NCBI GenBank assembly: GCA_022796015.1
Contig: JAAWHU010000024.1
Span: 1 to 43,451 of the forward strand
Reading direction: 5' to 3'
DNA length: 43,451 nucleotides
Source of the DNA: Hungatella sp.
GTDB taxonomy: Bacteria > Bacillota > Clostridia > Lachnospirales > Lachnospiraceae
Program-made: the position numbers and the translations under genes
In this document: piece after piece, positions 8,285 to 17,650 of the stretch
How the letters are laid out: every line of letters starts with the position of its first letter
Numbering within the stretch: position 1 is the first letter of the stretch
The notes under the pieces: model-generated
Database searches by the model: none
What the model was told of the DNA's origin: nothing
The model's input: the letters and a program-made list of their open reading frames with translations, nothing else

Positions 8285-9794
8285 GAGGATGATTCTTTAC
8301 CGGGGGAGTTTAAAAAGCTGTAATTACCGATGCAGCTACTGCCCCTTTTCCAAGCATAAAGGCTCTGACCAAGAACGAGACAGAGACAGGGAGCAATGGC
8401 TCCGGTTCGTAGAACATGTGTGGGAGAAAAACATGGGTCTGGCCTTGGAGCCGGGGGCCATTATGGTGGCGCCTTACGGGGAAGCCCTGATTCATCCCTG
8501 GTACTGGGAGGGCCTGGGCCGCCTCACATCCTTCCCCCATATTGAGCTGGCAGGAGCCCAGACCAACTTAAGCTTTTCCATAGAGGAGTCCTTAAAACGT
8601 TACCAAAGGGCCGGGGGAAGAAAAGGGAAGCTGAGGCTGTGGGCCACCTTTCATCCGGAGATGACCGGGGAGAAGGAATTTGCAGACAAATGCAGAAGGC
8701 TTCTGGAGGAAGGGGTTTTCTTCTGCGCAGGGGCTGTGGGAGTACCGGACAATCTGGAGAGGCTCCAGCGCTTAAGAGACCTGCTGCCTGAGGAAATCTA
8801 TCTTTGGGTCAACAAGATGGACGGATGGAAGCGGCCCTACACAGAGGAGGAGATAAAGGCTTTCTTGGCTGTTGATCCTTATTTTTACCGGGAGCTTGCG
8901 CCTGTAAAGGCAGACCCCGGGCAGTGTGGGAACCGTCTTTTTGCAGAGGCGGATGGCAGGCAGCGCGTCTGTAATATAGGCCCTGTCATGAATGAAAGCT
9001 GGTATGATTCCTGGCAGGGGGAGCTCCGAAAGCAGCCTGAGTGTAAGAGAAGGCAGTGCTCCTGTTATCTGGCCTACGGAGGCCGAAGGGATGTGATGAA
9101 CCAGATTCTCTTTGGGCCCTATCCCCTGTTTCGCATACCCCGCAGGCCGAAGGCAGTATTCTTGGATATCCAGGGCACCTTGATTCCAAAGGATAAGGGG
9201 GCCGTGCCGGAGAGGGTCAGACAGGACCTAGAAGCCCTTAAGGGCCAGGGCTCCAGGCTGTTTTTTGCCACCACCCTGCCCCTTAAGGATGCCGCAAGGC
9301 GGTGCAGGGAGATATGGCCCCTCTTTGAAGGAGGGATCTTCTCAGGGGGCGCTCATCTTGTGTGGAAAGAGGATGGGAAGACAAAGGAGCTGGTGCGTCT
9401 TATAAAAAAGAGAGGCCTGGAGCCCTTAAAAAAGGCGGCCGGGCGCTTTCATGCCAGGCTTTTGTCCTATGAGACAAAGGGTGCTCTCTATAAGATTACC
9501 TTGGTGCGTTCTGTCAGGGCTCCATGGACAGAGGAGGAGAAGGAAGACATAGCCGGAGTGTGCCGCAGTCTGTGGGGGGAGGAAGTCCGCCTGTTGATCG
9601 AGGGCCGGTGCCTGGAGATTACGGCGGCAGAGGCCAAAAAGGAGGAGGGAGTCCGGTTTTTGTGCTCCAGGCTGAACCTTGCGCCCCAGGAGACTGCGGC
9701 GGCAGGAGATTCGCCGGAGGATGAAGCCATGATCCGTGTTACCCTCAGTACTTCCTCCCATACTGTCCCGGCGGCATTCCCGCATATTTTTTAA
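8268..9794 (+). CDS. STM4011-family radical SAM protein fused to a C-terminal HAD domain
   Basis: Residues 1-290 form a radical SAM enzyme. The cluster motif is CNYRCSYC (C18, C22, C25), and a Cys-rich tail at about 218-270 (QCGNRLF, VCNIGPV, PECKRRQCSC) could hold a second iron-sulfur centre. From about residue 297 a Cof-type HAD domain follows: LDIQGTLIP (D300), FATTLP, a cap, KKEEGVRFL, and AAAGDSPEDEAMI (D481). The second motif I Asp is Gln302, so ordinary HAD phosphatase activity is doubtful. Only 27 residues follow the GD motif, fewer than usual, and the last codons lie antisense to the end of the araC-type gene. From memory, family members are about 290 residues, so the HAD fusion is notable. 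GGAGTGGG precedes the start. Confidence 0.82.
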   Translation: MMFTDKRMILYRGSLKSCNYRCSYCPFSKHKGSDQERDRDREQWLRFVEHVWEKNMGLALEPGAIMVAPYGEALIHPWYWEGLGRLTSFPHIELAGAQTNLSFSIEESLKRYQRAGGRKGKLRLWATFHPEMTGEKEFADKCRRLLEEGVFFCAGAVGVPDNLERLQRLRDLLPEEIYLWVNKMDGWKRPYTEEEIKAFLAVDPYFYRELAPVKADPGQCGNRLFAEADGRQRVCNIGPVMNESWYDSWQGELRKQPECKRRQCSCYLAYGGRRDVMNQILFGPYPLFRIPRRPKAVFLDIQGTLIPKDKGAVPERVRQDLEALKGQGSRLFFATTLPLKDAARRCREIWPLFEGGIFSGGAHLVWKEDGKTKELVRLIKKRGLEPLKKAAGRFHARLLSYETKGALYKITLVRSVRAPWTEEEKEDIAGVCRSLWGEEVRLLIEGRCLEITAAEAKKEEGVRFLCSRLNLAPQETAAAGDSPEDEAMIRVTLSTSSHTVPAAFPHIF

Positions 9795-10593
9795 AGGTTC
9801 GGATAAAATTAGCATAATCGTGGAAGCCGCTGGATTGGCAGGCTTCCGTCACACTTTTGCCCTGGCGGAGCAGCTCCTTTGCCAGGGCAATCCGCTTTAA
9901 GATGATATATTCCCGGAGCGAGCACCCGGCCTCCTCCCGGAATTTCCTGCTGAGATAGGAGGGGTCCAGATGGACATACGCCGCCAGCTGGGGGATGGTG
10001 AGAGGTTCCTTTAAGTGCTTGTTAATATAGGCCATAACCTGGCTGGAGAGGGACGCCGCAGAACCGGAGGCCTGCTCCTTCCCGGCGTGGAAGAAGGTGT
10101 TGGCAAGAATCAGAATCTGTATCAGGTATGTGACTGCCAGAATCTCGTGGCCGAAATGGCTGGCAGTCAGGGCGGTGTGCATCTGGTCAATAAGGGCCAG
10201 ATACCGCTCCAGTTCTTCCCGGTCCAGAAGAATAAGATTCCCCTCCCCGATACGGCGCTTTTCAAAACAGGAGAGCAGATCAGAATGGGCAGTGGAAAAT
10301 CTGCGGACAAGGTCAGGATAAAAATGGGTGGCAATTCGTTCGTAGGGAGCATCATCCCTGCAATCCACCCGGTGAATCTCTGTGCTGTTGATCAGCAGCA
10401 GGCTGCCCCGCTTTATGGGATAGCAGCGATGTTCAATATAATAATCTCCCTGTCCCCCGAGAAAAAGAAGAAGCTCATAAGAATCGTGGATGTGGTAGGA
10501 GCTGCAGAACGCCTGGTCCGACCGCATGTGATGGCTTCGTATGGTCTCGGGAAAATGTACCTGCTCATAAGGAATATCCGGGTGCCTGCTCAT
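9745..10593 (-). CDS. AraC family transcriptional regulator
   Basis: This 282-residue regulator has an N-terminal cupin-like sensing domain (about residues 20-120: HDSYELLLFLGG, YYIEHRCYPIKRGSLLLIN). A C-terminal AraC DNA-binding domain with two helix-turn-helix units spans about 185-282 (LTIPQLAAYVHLDPSYLSRKFREE and VTEACQSSGFHDYANFIRTFKK). The frame is open to 10863. The ATG at 10593 is chosen because GGAGG lies 8 nt upstream and the longer form would run far into the divergent gene. It is divergent from the DUF2264 gene, so it probably controls that carbohydrate locus. Its 3' end overlaps the end of the convergent STM4011-HAD gene by 50 bp. Confidence 0.92.
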   Translation of the reverse strand: MSRHPDIPYEQVHFPETIRSHHMRSDQAFCSSYHIHDSYELLLFLGGQGDYYIEHRCYPIKRGSLLLINSTEIHRVDCRDDAPYERIATHFYPDLVRRFSTAHSDLLSCFEKRRIGEGNLILLDREELERYLALIDQMHTALTASHFGHEILAVTYLIQILILANTFFHAGKEQASGSAASLSSQVMAYINKHLKEPLTIPQLAAYVHLDPSYLSRKFREEAGCSLREYIILKRIALAKELLRQGKSVTEACQSSGFHDYANFIRTFKKYAGMPPGQYGRKY

Positions 10594-10718
10594 AAAGCTA
10601 CCTCCATAATAAGTCAGAAAACGCAATAAAATAGCAAAATTAGGCAAAGAAGCCATACTCATTTTATTATATGATAAATATATAAAATTACAAGAGTTTT
10701 CAAGGAGGATAAGGCAGT

Positions 10719-12740
10719 ATGAAATTTGTTGTAACCAATCCGGACTATGAGAAAAGCCCTTATACAGGAATGACCAGAGAGCACTGGCTTGACGCCTGTG
10801 AGTTTTTGCTGGATGGGATTTTTTCCAATCTTTCGTCTGCAGAGGATATGCCTTTAAGCCCAAGGGTGGAATTTGACATCAGCTATCCATGGAAGAACGG
10901 CTCTCCCACCAAGATTTATGCCGAGAGATTTGAGGGCCTGGCAAGAAGCTTCCTCATTGCCGCTCCCCTTTTGAGAAGCAGGCCGGACTGTGTCATAAGG
11001 GGCATATCCGTGGCCAAGTACTATAAAGATCTGATTCTGGCAGCAGTGACAAAGGACAGCGGGAATTATCTTCTGGGCTGGAAGGAATTAAAGGAGCTTG
11101 CCGTGGAGGGGGAGGATACCTTTCAGCATACCTGTGAGTGCGCATCCTTAGTAATCGGTCTGGACCAGTGCAGGCAGGTGATCTGGAATACATACTTGGA
11201 GGAGGAGAAGGAGCGGATCGGGGAATATTTGATGAAGTTCGGCATAGAAAAAACAGGCCCTCACAACTGGCGTCTCTTCAACATGCTGATTCTGGGTTTT
11301 CTTTCCATGGAAGGATGGGAGGTTGACGAAAGCCTCATAAGAGATCACGCCCAGAATATTATCGCTTATTATGCAGGAGACGGATGGTATCGGGACGGAC
11401 ACCGATTTGACTATTACACGGCATGGGCGTTCCACACTTACGGCCCTGTATGGAATCAGTGGTACGGCTATGAGAAGGAGCCGTGGATAGCCGGCAGAAT
11501 TGAACGGTATGTCAACGACATGACCGAAAGTTTTTCTTCCATGTTTGACCGGCAGGGCCATGTGACTCTGTGGGGAAGGAGCGGCATCTACCGCAACGGC
11601 GCCACCTCCCCCTATGCATCCGCATTTCTTCTGAAGGCTCCTAAAGCAGACCCGGGATATGCCAGGTGGGTCAATTCCGGAGCCCTGCTGCAGTTTATTA
11701 CCCGGGAGGACGTATTTGTCAACGGGGTGCCTTCCCTTGGGTTCTACGGTCAGTTTCCTCCCATGCTTCAGACCTACAGCTGCGCCGAGAGCCCTTACTG
11801 GATCGCCAACCCTATGGTGTGTCTCACATACGGGGAGGATCATCCCTTCTGGAGCGCAACGGAAAACAGGGGAGAATGGGATACTCTGAAGGACCATGGT
11901 TTCTCGGAGAAGATCATGGATGGCCCGGGGATTGTGTCCGCCAGGCTTGGAGAAAACGGAGCATGTGAATTCCGCACGGCCAAAGCCCTCTTTCACCCTG
12001 ATGACAGCAACCTGTTAGGCTATGTGCGTCTTGGCTTTCACAGTCATTTTCCGTGGGAGGCCTTTGATTATGAGGGGGCTGAGGCCATGCAGTACAGCCT
12101 TTCCTATGAGGGGAAGAAGCCTCAGACGCCTAACCTGGTCCTGTATGGCGGCGTGAGGGATGGGGTGCTGTACCGGAAGGAATATTTTGATTTTCATTAT
12201 ACCTTCCAGGGGGCTGCTGCCATTGATCTTGCAGATTTTGCCGTGGCAGGCGGCATGGTCCGGGTAGACAAAATGCATATCCATGAGGGCCCCTTTACAC
12301 TGACTATGGGAGCCTATGGATTTGGAGCGGGAGAAGATGGAACAGGCATTATGGTGGAGGAGAAGGCCCAGGGAGATGCCAGAGCCCTTATTTTGAAAAA
12401 AACGGGCTGCCAGCTGGCTTATGTGATGTATAGCGGCTGGGAAGCTCTGGAGGTAAAACGAAGAGAAGGGGTAAATCCCTTAGGAGGGCCAAGCTATCTG
12501 GCCTACGGAAAGCTGAAGAGAACCAGGTCCTATGAGTACGGCCCCTATGTGATGATCTCGGCAGTCCTAAGCAAGAACGACGACAGCCCCTGGACCATGG
12601 AAGAGCTGTTTCCTGTGGAGAAGATCTCCTATACCGACGCCCAGGGATACGGGGCATACGGGCCGGTGACCCTGTATATGAAGGATGGCCGGGTCATGAC
12701 CGTGGACTATGAAGGGATGGAAGGACATCTTTTAATATAA
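10719..12740 (+). CDS. DUF2264 domain-containing protein, predicted glycoside hydrolase
   Basis: This 673-residue cytoplasmic protein begins with the DUF2264 hallmark TNPDYEKSPYTGMTREHW followed by a predicted alpha/alpha-toroid part. Conserved aromatic and acidic clusters include YAGDGWYRDGHRFDYYTAW and FDRQGHVTLWGRSGIYR. The C-terminal half is beta-rich. I recall that DUF2264 proteins have been linked to uronic-acid-containing glycans and a recent glycoside hydrolase family, but I cannot confirm the substrate here. No signal peptide is present, so it would act on sugars already imported, fitting the ABC transporter genes downstream. A strong AAGGAGGA site precedes the ATG. It is first in line after the divergent AraC regulator. 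Confidence 0.82.
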   Translation: MKFVVTNPDYEKSPYTGMTREHWLDACEFLLDGIFSNLSSAEDMPLSPRVEFDISYPWKNGSPTKIYAERFEGLARSFLIAAPLLRSRPDCVIRGISVAKYYKDLILAAVTKDSGNYLLGWKELKELAVEGEDTFQHTCECASLVIGLDQCRQVIWNTYLEEEKERIGEYLMKFGIEKTGPHNWRLFNMLILGFLSMEGWEVDESLIRDHAQNIIAYYAGDGWYRDGHRFDYYTAWAFHTYGPVWNQWYGYEKEPWIAGRIERYVNDMTESFSSMFDRQGHVTLWGRSGIYRNGATSPYASAFLLKAPKADPGYARWVNSGALLQFITREDVFVNGVPSLGFYGQFPPMLQTYSCAESPYWIANPMVCLTYGEDHPFWSATENRGEWDTLKDHGFSEKIMDGPGIVSARLGENGACEFRTAKALFHPDDSNLLGYVRLGFHSHFPWEAFDYEGAEAMQYSLSYEGKKPQTPNLVLYGGVRDGVLYRKEYFDFHYTFQGAAAIDLADFAVAGGMVRVDKMHIHEGPFTLTMGAYGFGAGEDGTGIMVEEKAQGDARALILKKTGCQLAYVMYSGWEALEVKRREGVNPLGGPSYLAYGKLKRTRSYEYGPYVMISAVLSKNDDSPWTMEELFPVEKISYTDAQGYGAYGPVTLYMKDGRVMTVDYEGMEGHLLI

Positions 12741-12756
12741 TCGAGGTGGAAGGCAT

Positions 12757-14520
12757 TTGAAGAATAAGACCATTCAGTTTAAGATTATGGCATACAATAT
12801 CTGCATCATCTGTCTTATGGGAGGGATTTTCAGCATAACAAGCTACATGACCGCTTACCAGAAGGTGGTTCTGGTGGCAGAAAATTCCGTGAATTACCAT
12901 GTGCACAGCATTTCCGGCTATTATAAAGAAGCCTATGAGAAAATGGTGAACCTGGTTCTTAACTGCGGGGAGCGCAACCTTATAGACCTTCAGTCTCTGG
13001 GTAATCTTGAGACCGTGGCGGAGAAGAAGAGAGGGATGGAGTACAACCGTCTCATCAGTGATTTCTGCACCATCACAGGGTATGACAGGTATATCAGCAA
13101 ATTGTGCGTGTTTGGGGAGAGGGATATCTGCATCTCCACAGGGACTGCTTACAGCAGTCTGGATGATGCCGGCAAGATCCGCCAGGCTGACTGGTTTGCA
13201 AAGGAGCTTGGCAAAGATATGTATGATTATAAACTGGACCTGGTGAATTCTCCTTTTTACAGGGAGAAGGAGCCTCTCCTTCCTGTGGTTGTTGAAAACG
13301 GAGGATACAAGGCTAAGGACTGGACGGCTTTGTTCTTATCGCCAAAGCTTTATCAGGATAAATTGGAACAGGACGACAACAAAAATGCGGTGATTGCCGC
13401 CACCCATAGGGGACAGTGGATTGCCTGCGTCAATGTCCCGGAGGACAAAAGGGCTTATGAAGGCCTGGTAGCAGAGCTTCTTGGCAGAGGCGGGGAGGGG
13501 CAGATGGAGCAGGACTTTGCCGGCCGCAGATGCTATGTGTCCTATCATCAGGATTCCAGAAGCGGGATTCTGGTGGCGGAGATTATGGACATGGAGGCTT
13601 TAAAAAGTGACAGCATGCTCCTTCTTAGGACCGTGGCATTAATCTTTGCCGCCTGCGGCGGAATCGGAGTGGCCCTGGCATTTTTATTCAGCAGTGTGGT
13701 GAGAAAACCCATTGACCGCCTGGTGAAACATGTGGAACGAATTGCGGAAGGGGAATTTATCCCGGAACCTGCCCTGGAAAGCCCGGATGAGATCGGAATA
13801 ATCGGAAAAGCCGTGAATGCCATGGGCGGAGAGATTGAACGGCTCATGGAAAAGCGGCTGGAGGACGAGAAGGAGAAAAGCCGTCTGGAGATCCGTATGC
13901 TTCAGGCTCAGATTAACCCCCATTTTCTCTACAACACCTTAGACTCCATTAAGTGGATTGCCGTTATCCAGAAAAACAGCGGAATTGTGAAGGCGGTCAC
14001 TACCCTGTCAAAGCTTCTCAAAAACATGTCAAAGGGGGTGAATCAGAAGATTACCCTGAGAGAAGAGCTGGAGTTTGTAAGGGATTACGTGACCATCGAG
14101 AAGCTGAAATATGCGGAGATGTTTGACTTAAAGGTGGAGACGGAGGCGGAAGAGCTCTACGATGCCAGGATTGTGAAGCTGACCCTTCAGCCTTTGGTGG
14201 AAAACGCGATTTTTGCAGGCATTGAGCCGGGAGGAAAGAGCGGAACCATAAAGATTCATATTGAGGAGAAAGAGGGAAGTTTGTATGTGTCGGTGGAGGA
14301 CGACGGGATCGGCATTGCACCGGAAGTGATTCCCACCCTTTTGGATCATACAGAGAAATTAAAAGGGGACCGGATGAGCAGCATCGGAATGCCCAATGTA
14401 GACCGGAGATTAAAACTGATCTACGGGGAAGAGTACGGACTTTTCATAGAGAGCCGTCAGGCCGGATATACCAGGGTGACGGTGAAGATACCTTTGGAAT
14501 ACCAGGAGGAGGAAGGCTGA
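12757..14520 (+). CDS. YesM-type sensor histidine kinase
   Basis: This 587-residue membrane kinase has a first membrane helix at about 9-31, an extracellular sensor of about 255 residues, a second helix at about 288-315, HAMP at about 316-368, and a His_kinase domain with the phosphoacceptor in QINPHFLYN (His389). A HATPase domain follows (VENAIFAG, DDGIGI, SSIGMPNVDRRLKLIYG). This is the LytS/YesM class that usually senses carbohydrates in Firmicutes. The start codon is TTG with GAGGTGGA upstream. The stop overlaps the regulator start as TGATG, so kinase and regulator are made together. Confidence 0.93.
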   Translation: MKNKTIQFKIMAYNICIICLMGGIFSITSYMTAYQKVVLVAENSVNYHVHSISGYYKEAYEKMVNLVLNCGERNLIDLQSLGNLETVAEKKRGMEYNRLISDFCTITGYDRYISKLCVFGERDICISTGTAYSSLDDAGKIRQADWFAKELGKDMYDYKLDLVNSPFYREKEPLLPVVVENGGYKAKDWTALFLSPKLYQDKLEQDDNKNAVIAATHRGQWIACVNVPEDKRAYEGLVAELLGRGGEGQMEQDFAGRRCYVSYHQDSRSGILVAEIMDMEALKSDSMLLLRTVALIFAACGGIGVALAFLFSSVVRKPIDRLVKHVERIAEGEFIPEPALESPDEIGIIGKAVNAMGGEIERLMEKRLEDEKEKSRLEIRMLQAQINPHFLYNTLDSIKWIAVIQKNSGIVKAVTTLSKLLKNMSKGVNQKITLREELEFVRDYVTIEKLKYAEMFDLKVETEAEELYDARIVKLTLQPLVENAIFAGIEPGGKSGTIKIHIEEKEGSLYVSVEDDGIGIAPEVIPTLLDHTEKLKGDRMSSIGMPNVDRRLKLIYGEEYGLFIESRQAGYTRVTVKIPLEYQEEEG

Positions 14521-16127
14521 TGTACCGTATCATGATTGTTGACGATGAACCTCTGATTCTGGCAGGCATATCCTCCCTTCTGGGCTGGGAGGATTACCAG
14601 TGCAGAATCGTGGGAAAGGCATCTAACGGATGCCAGGCCTTAAAACTGGCACAGCAGCAAAAACCTGATATTGTTATTACGGATATTAAGATGCCGGCTA
14701 TGGATGGGATTCAGTTTATGAGGGAGGCCATAGAGGGAGGCAGCCATGCTTCTTTCATTGTCCTGACGAATCTGGAAGAATTCTCCCTGGTCAGGGAGGC
14801 CATGCACTTAGGGGCCGTAGATTACCTTGTGAAGCTGGAGCTGGAGGAGAAATCTCTGGTGGGAGCTTTAAAAAAGGCTATGGAACGGTGTGATTACAAC
14901 CGCAGAAAGGGACTTATGGGAGAAGAAGAATTTTCCCAGGATACGCTGGAAGAAAAGATACAGAATTATTTTCGGAAAATTCTGGTGTATGACGACCATG
15001 TTCAGGCCGGGGAGCCTCTCCTGGGCATAATCCGGGAGCGGTTTAAGCATGTGGCAGTCATGTTAATCAACTTTAACTACGGCTATGAAGGATTTTCACC
15101 GGCTTTTACAAGGGAAGACCAGAAAAAAGTCATGGGGTTTGCCGAGAATATTATAAACGGCATGGTCAAAGGTTTTTTTGAGCACAGCTGTCTCTTGAGA
15201 AGAGATCAGAACGGGTTTGTGCTGGTTCTTTCCCTGGAAGGTCAAAAGGAGTATGAACGCCAGATTCAGGTTATGAGCTGCAAGTTTCGGCAGGTGATGA
15301 AGGATTATTTTGAGGCGCCCATCTCCATTGCGGTGAGCAGCCCGGAAGGTGAGCTTGAGGATCTTTTGTACCAGGCCATGAGCGCCATGAATCAGACTTA
15401 CTATGAAGGCTCGGAGCATGTGGTGTTCTACTCAAAGCTGTGTGAGAAAGACGAGAAGCACAGCAGCAATTTCAACATTAACTTTTTAAAAAAAGATACG
15501 GAGGCCGCCGTGGCCCACAACGACAGCCGGCAGTTCGGTCTGATTATGGATCAGGTAATCAGCCTTTTTGAAGAGTGTATGCCTGCCAGGCCCCAGGCTG
15601 TGAATGCCTGCAGCAACCTGTACTATTTTATTCTGTCTCTCATAGAGAACAGGGAAGACAATTCCTTTCCCTATGATGTGGACATTATCAGCCATCTAAA
15701 CCGTCTGGACAGCCTGAAAAGCATTCTCAGATGGCTGGAGGGATTTCGGGATGAGATCATCAAAGTCCTGGAATCCTCCAGAGAAATCAGAGTGGATAAA
15801 CATGTGGAGATGGCTCAGAAGTATGTGGCAAAACATTATCAGGAGAAGATCTCCTTAAGTCAGGTGGCGGCAGCCTTAAACTTAAGCTCCGGCTACTTAA
15901 GCAGCACCTTTAAAAAGCAGACAGGCATACGTTTTTCCGATTATGTGACGGAGGTTAAGATACACAAGGCAAAGGAGCTGATCGGAACCCACCAGTATAT
16001 GATGTATGAGATTTCGGATATGCTGGGATTTGACACCCAATATTATTTCAGCACCGTGTTTAAGAAGATCACGGGACTTACCCCCAAGGAGTACGAGGCC
16101 CTGCAGATTAAGAAGGGGATTCTGTGA
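14520..16127 (+). CDS. YesN-type response regulator with AraC DNA-binding domain
   Basis: This 535-residue regulator has a receiver domain at about 1-120 with the acidic pocket D8/D9 and phosphoacceptor Asp55 (TDIKMP). A long middle region without a recognised domain follows, then a C-terminal AraC-type DNA-binding domain at about 430-530 (ISLSQVAAALNLSSGYLSSTFKKQTG and ISDMLGFDTQYYFSTVFKK). It pairs with the kinase just upstream through a TGATG overlap. The likely target is the ABC transporter operon that begins about 150 bp downstream, by analogy with YesMN-type systems. Confidence 0.93.
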   Translation: MYRIMIVDDEPLILAGISSLLGWEDYQCRIVGKASNGCQALKLAQQQKPDIVITDIKMPAMDGIQFMREAIEGGSHASFIVLTNLEEFSLVREAMHLGAVDYLVKLELEEKSLVGALKKAMERCDYNRRKGLMGEEEFSQDTLEEKIQNYFRKILVYDDHVQAGEPLLGIIRERFKHVAVMLINFNYGYEGFSPAFTREDQKKVMGFAENIINGMVKGFFEHSCLLRRDQNGFVLVLSLEGQKEYERQIQVMSCKFRQVMKDYFEAPISIAVSSPEGELEDLLYQAMSAMNQTYYEGSEHVVFYSKLCEKDEKHSSNFNINFLKKDTEAAVAHNDSRQFGLIMDQVISLFEECMPARPQAVNACSNLYYFILSLIENREDNSFPYDVDIISHLNRLDSLKSILRWLEGFRDEIIKVLESSREIRVDKHVEMAQKYVAKHYQEKISLSQVAAALNLSSGYLSSTFKKQTGIRFSDYVTEVKIHKAKELIGTHQYMMYEISDMLGFDTQYYFSTVFKKITGLTPKEYEALQIKKGIL

Positions 16128-16207
16128 TTTTTGTAAAAATCGTAAAATTTTATAAAAAAAACAGGACAATGCCTGAAGATATTATAAAAAACAGTGGATA
16201 GACACAT

Positions 16208-16235
16208 TTGTTTCCTGACTGGGATTTGGTATAGT
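16208..16235 (+). promoter_or_regulatory. Candidate promoter for the ABC transporter genes
   Basis: TTGTTT (16208-16213) and TATAGT (16230-16235) are 16 bp apart, about 40 bp before the binding-protein ATG. The spacing fits a sigma-A promoter. The hexamers are imperfect, as expected of a promoter needing an activator such as the adjacent YesN-type protein. Confidence 0.4.
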
Positions 16236-16275
16236 TATCTCATAAAGAGGAAGATCATTCCAAGGAGGACACATT

Positions 16276-17640
16276 ATGAGACTAAGAAAAATCGCAGCAT
16301 TATCACTGGCAGCAGCTATGACTGCAAGCCTTACGGCATGTTCGTCAGGAGGGTCCGACGCCCCGACGGCGACAACGGCAGGGGCAGCTCAGGGGGAGAC
16401 TAAAAAGGAGGAGGCTGCACCTACATCTGCCCCCACAGCCGAAACCACGGCCCCGGCCCAGAAGGTAAAAATGACAGTATCCGTGTGGGACAATGCAAGT
16501 TCCCCTCAGTTCCAGGCCATGGCCGATGCATTTATGGAGAAGCATCCCGAGGTGGAGGTGGAACTCATCGACACTCAGGCTGACGAGTATGACAACAAGC
16601 TGACGGTTATGCTGGCAGGCGGAGATTCTGACCCGGATGTAATTATGGTAAAGAATGCCGAGACCCAGGTGACCATGAAGAATAAGAATCAGATTTTGGA
16701 TCTGACCGATTACATAGCAAGAGACGGCCTGGATTTAAGCATCTACGGCGGAGCCGCAGAGCAGCTGCAGATGGACGGAAGACAGTATACCCTTCCTTTC
16801 CGCCGCGACTGGTATGTGCTGTACTACAACAAAGACCTGTTTGACGCGGCAGGAGTGGAGTACCCCAGTGATGACATGACATGGGATGAATTCGAGGCTC
16901 TTGCAAAGGAGATGACAACGGGAGAAGGCGGCGCAAAGGTTTACGGAAGCCACAATCATACCTGGATGGCTCTGGTATCCAACTGGGCGGTTCAGGATGG
17001 CAAGAATACCCTGATGAACGAGGATTACAGCTTCTTAAAGCCATACTATGAGCAGGCTTTAAGAATGCAGGACGAGGGAACGGTTCAGAGCTACGCCAAC
17101 TTAAAGACAGGAAGCATTCACTACACCAGCGTATTTGAGCAGCAGCAGTGCGCAATGCTTCCCATGGGAAGCTGGTTCATCGCCACACTGATTCAGGACC
17201 AGAAGGATGGAAAAGTAAACTTCAACTGGGGTGTGACAAAGATTCCTCATCCCGAAGGCGTGGAGGCAGGAGCCACAGTAGGAGCCGTAACTCCTATCGC
17301 AGTTAATGCCAAGACCGATGTTCCTGACCAGGCATGGGAATTTGTTAAATTCGTTACCAGCGAGGAAGGAGCCGAAATTCTGGCGGACAACAGTGTATTC
17401 CCGGCGATCTCCACTCCGGCTGTCGTGGAAAAGCTTTCTTCCATCGAGAACTTCCCGGAGGATGGCAAGACCGCTCTGGAGGTAACCAGCTTTGCTTTCG
17501 ACCGTCCTTTGGACGCCAAGATGGCAGCCGTGAGAAAGGTGATCGAGGAAGAGCATGACCTGATTATGATTGGTGAGGAGGATGTGGATACCGGAATTGC
17601 CAATATGAATCAGAGAGCAGCAGAAGCAAAACAGGATTAA
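16276..17640 (+). CDS. Extracellular sugar-binding lipoprotein of an ABC importer
   Basis: This 454-residue family 1 solute-binding protein starts with a lipoprotein signal: a basic MRLRK, a hydrophobic run and the lipobox LTAC. Processing would anchor it to the outer face of the membrane by Cys22. A Thr/Ala/Pro-rich linker (about 23-62) precedes the binding fold, which has SBP_bac_1 features such as LPFRRDWYVLYYNKDLFDAAGVEYP. It delivers sugar or oligosaccharide to the two permeases downstream. The ribosome site AAGGAGGA is strong. The ligand cannot be read from sequence; the nearby DUF2264 enzyme suggests an oligosaccharide. Confidence 0.93.
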   Translation: MRLRKIAALSLAAAMTASLTACSSGGSDAPTATTAGAAQGETKKEEAAPTSAPTAETTAPAQKVKMTVSVWDNASSPQFQAMADAFMEKHPEVEVELIDTQADEYDNKLTVMLAGGDSDPDVIMVKNAETQVTMKNKNQILDLTDYIARDGLDLSIYGGAAEQLQMDGRQYTLPFRRDWYVLYYNKDLFDAAGVEYPSDDMTWDEFEALAKEMTTGEGGAKVYGSHNHTWMALVSNWAVQDGKNTLMNEDYSFLKPYYEQALRMQDEGTVQSYANLKTGSIHYTSVFEQQQCAMLPMGSWFIATLIQDQKDGKVNFNWGVTKIPHPEGVEAGATVGAVTPIAVNAKTDVPDQAWEFVKFVTSEEGAEILADNSVFPAISTPAVVEKLSSIENFPEDGKTALEVTSFAFDRPLDAKMAAVRKVIEEEHDLIMIGEEDVDTGIANMNQRAAEAKQD

Positions 17641-17650
17641 GAAGACGAGC

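Noticed and set aside
10594..10863. Longer AraC regulator starting at 10863
   Set aside because: It would overlap the DUF2264 gene by 145 bp and the divergent promoter region. ATG 10593 has a good ribosome site and gives a normal size.
16128..16170. Terminator after the YesN-type regulator gene
   Set aside because: The only hairpin is short and purely A/T (GATTTTT/AAAAATC, 2-nt loop), too weak to call.
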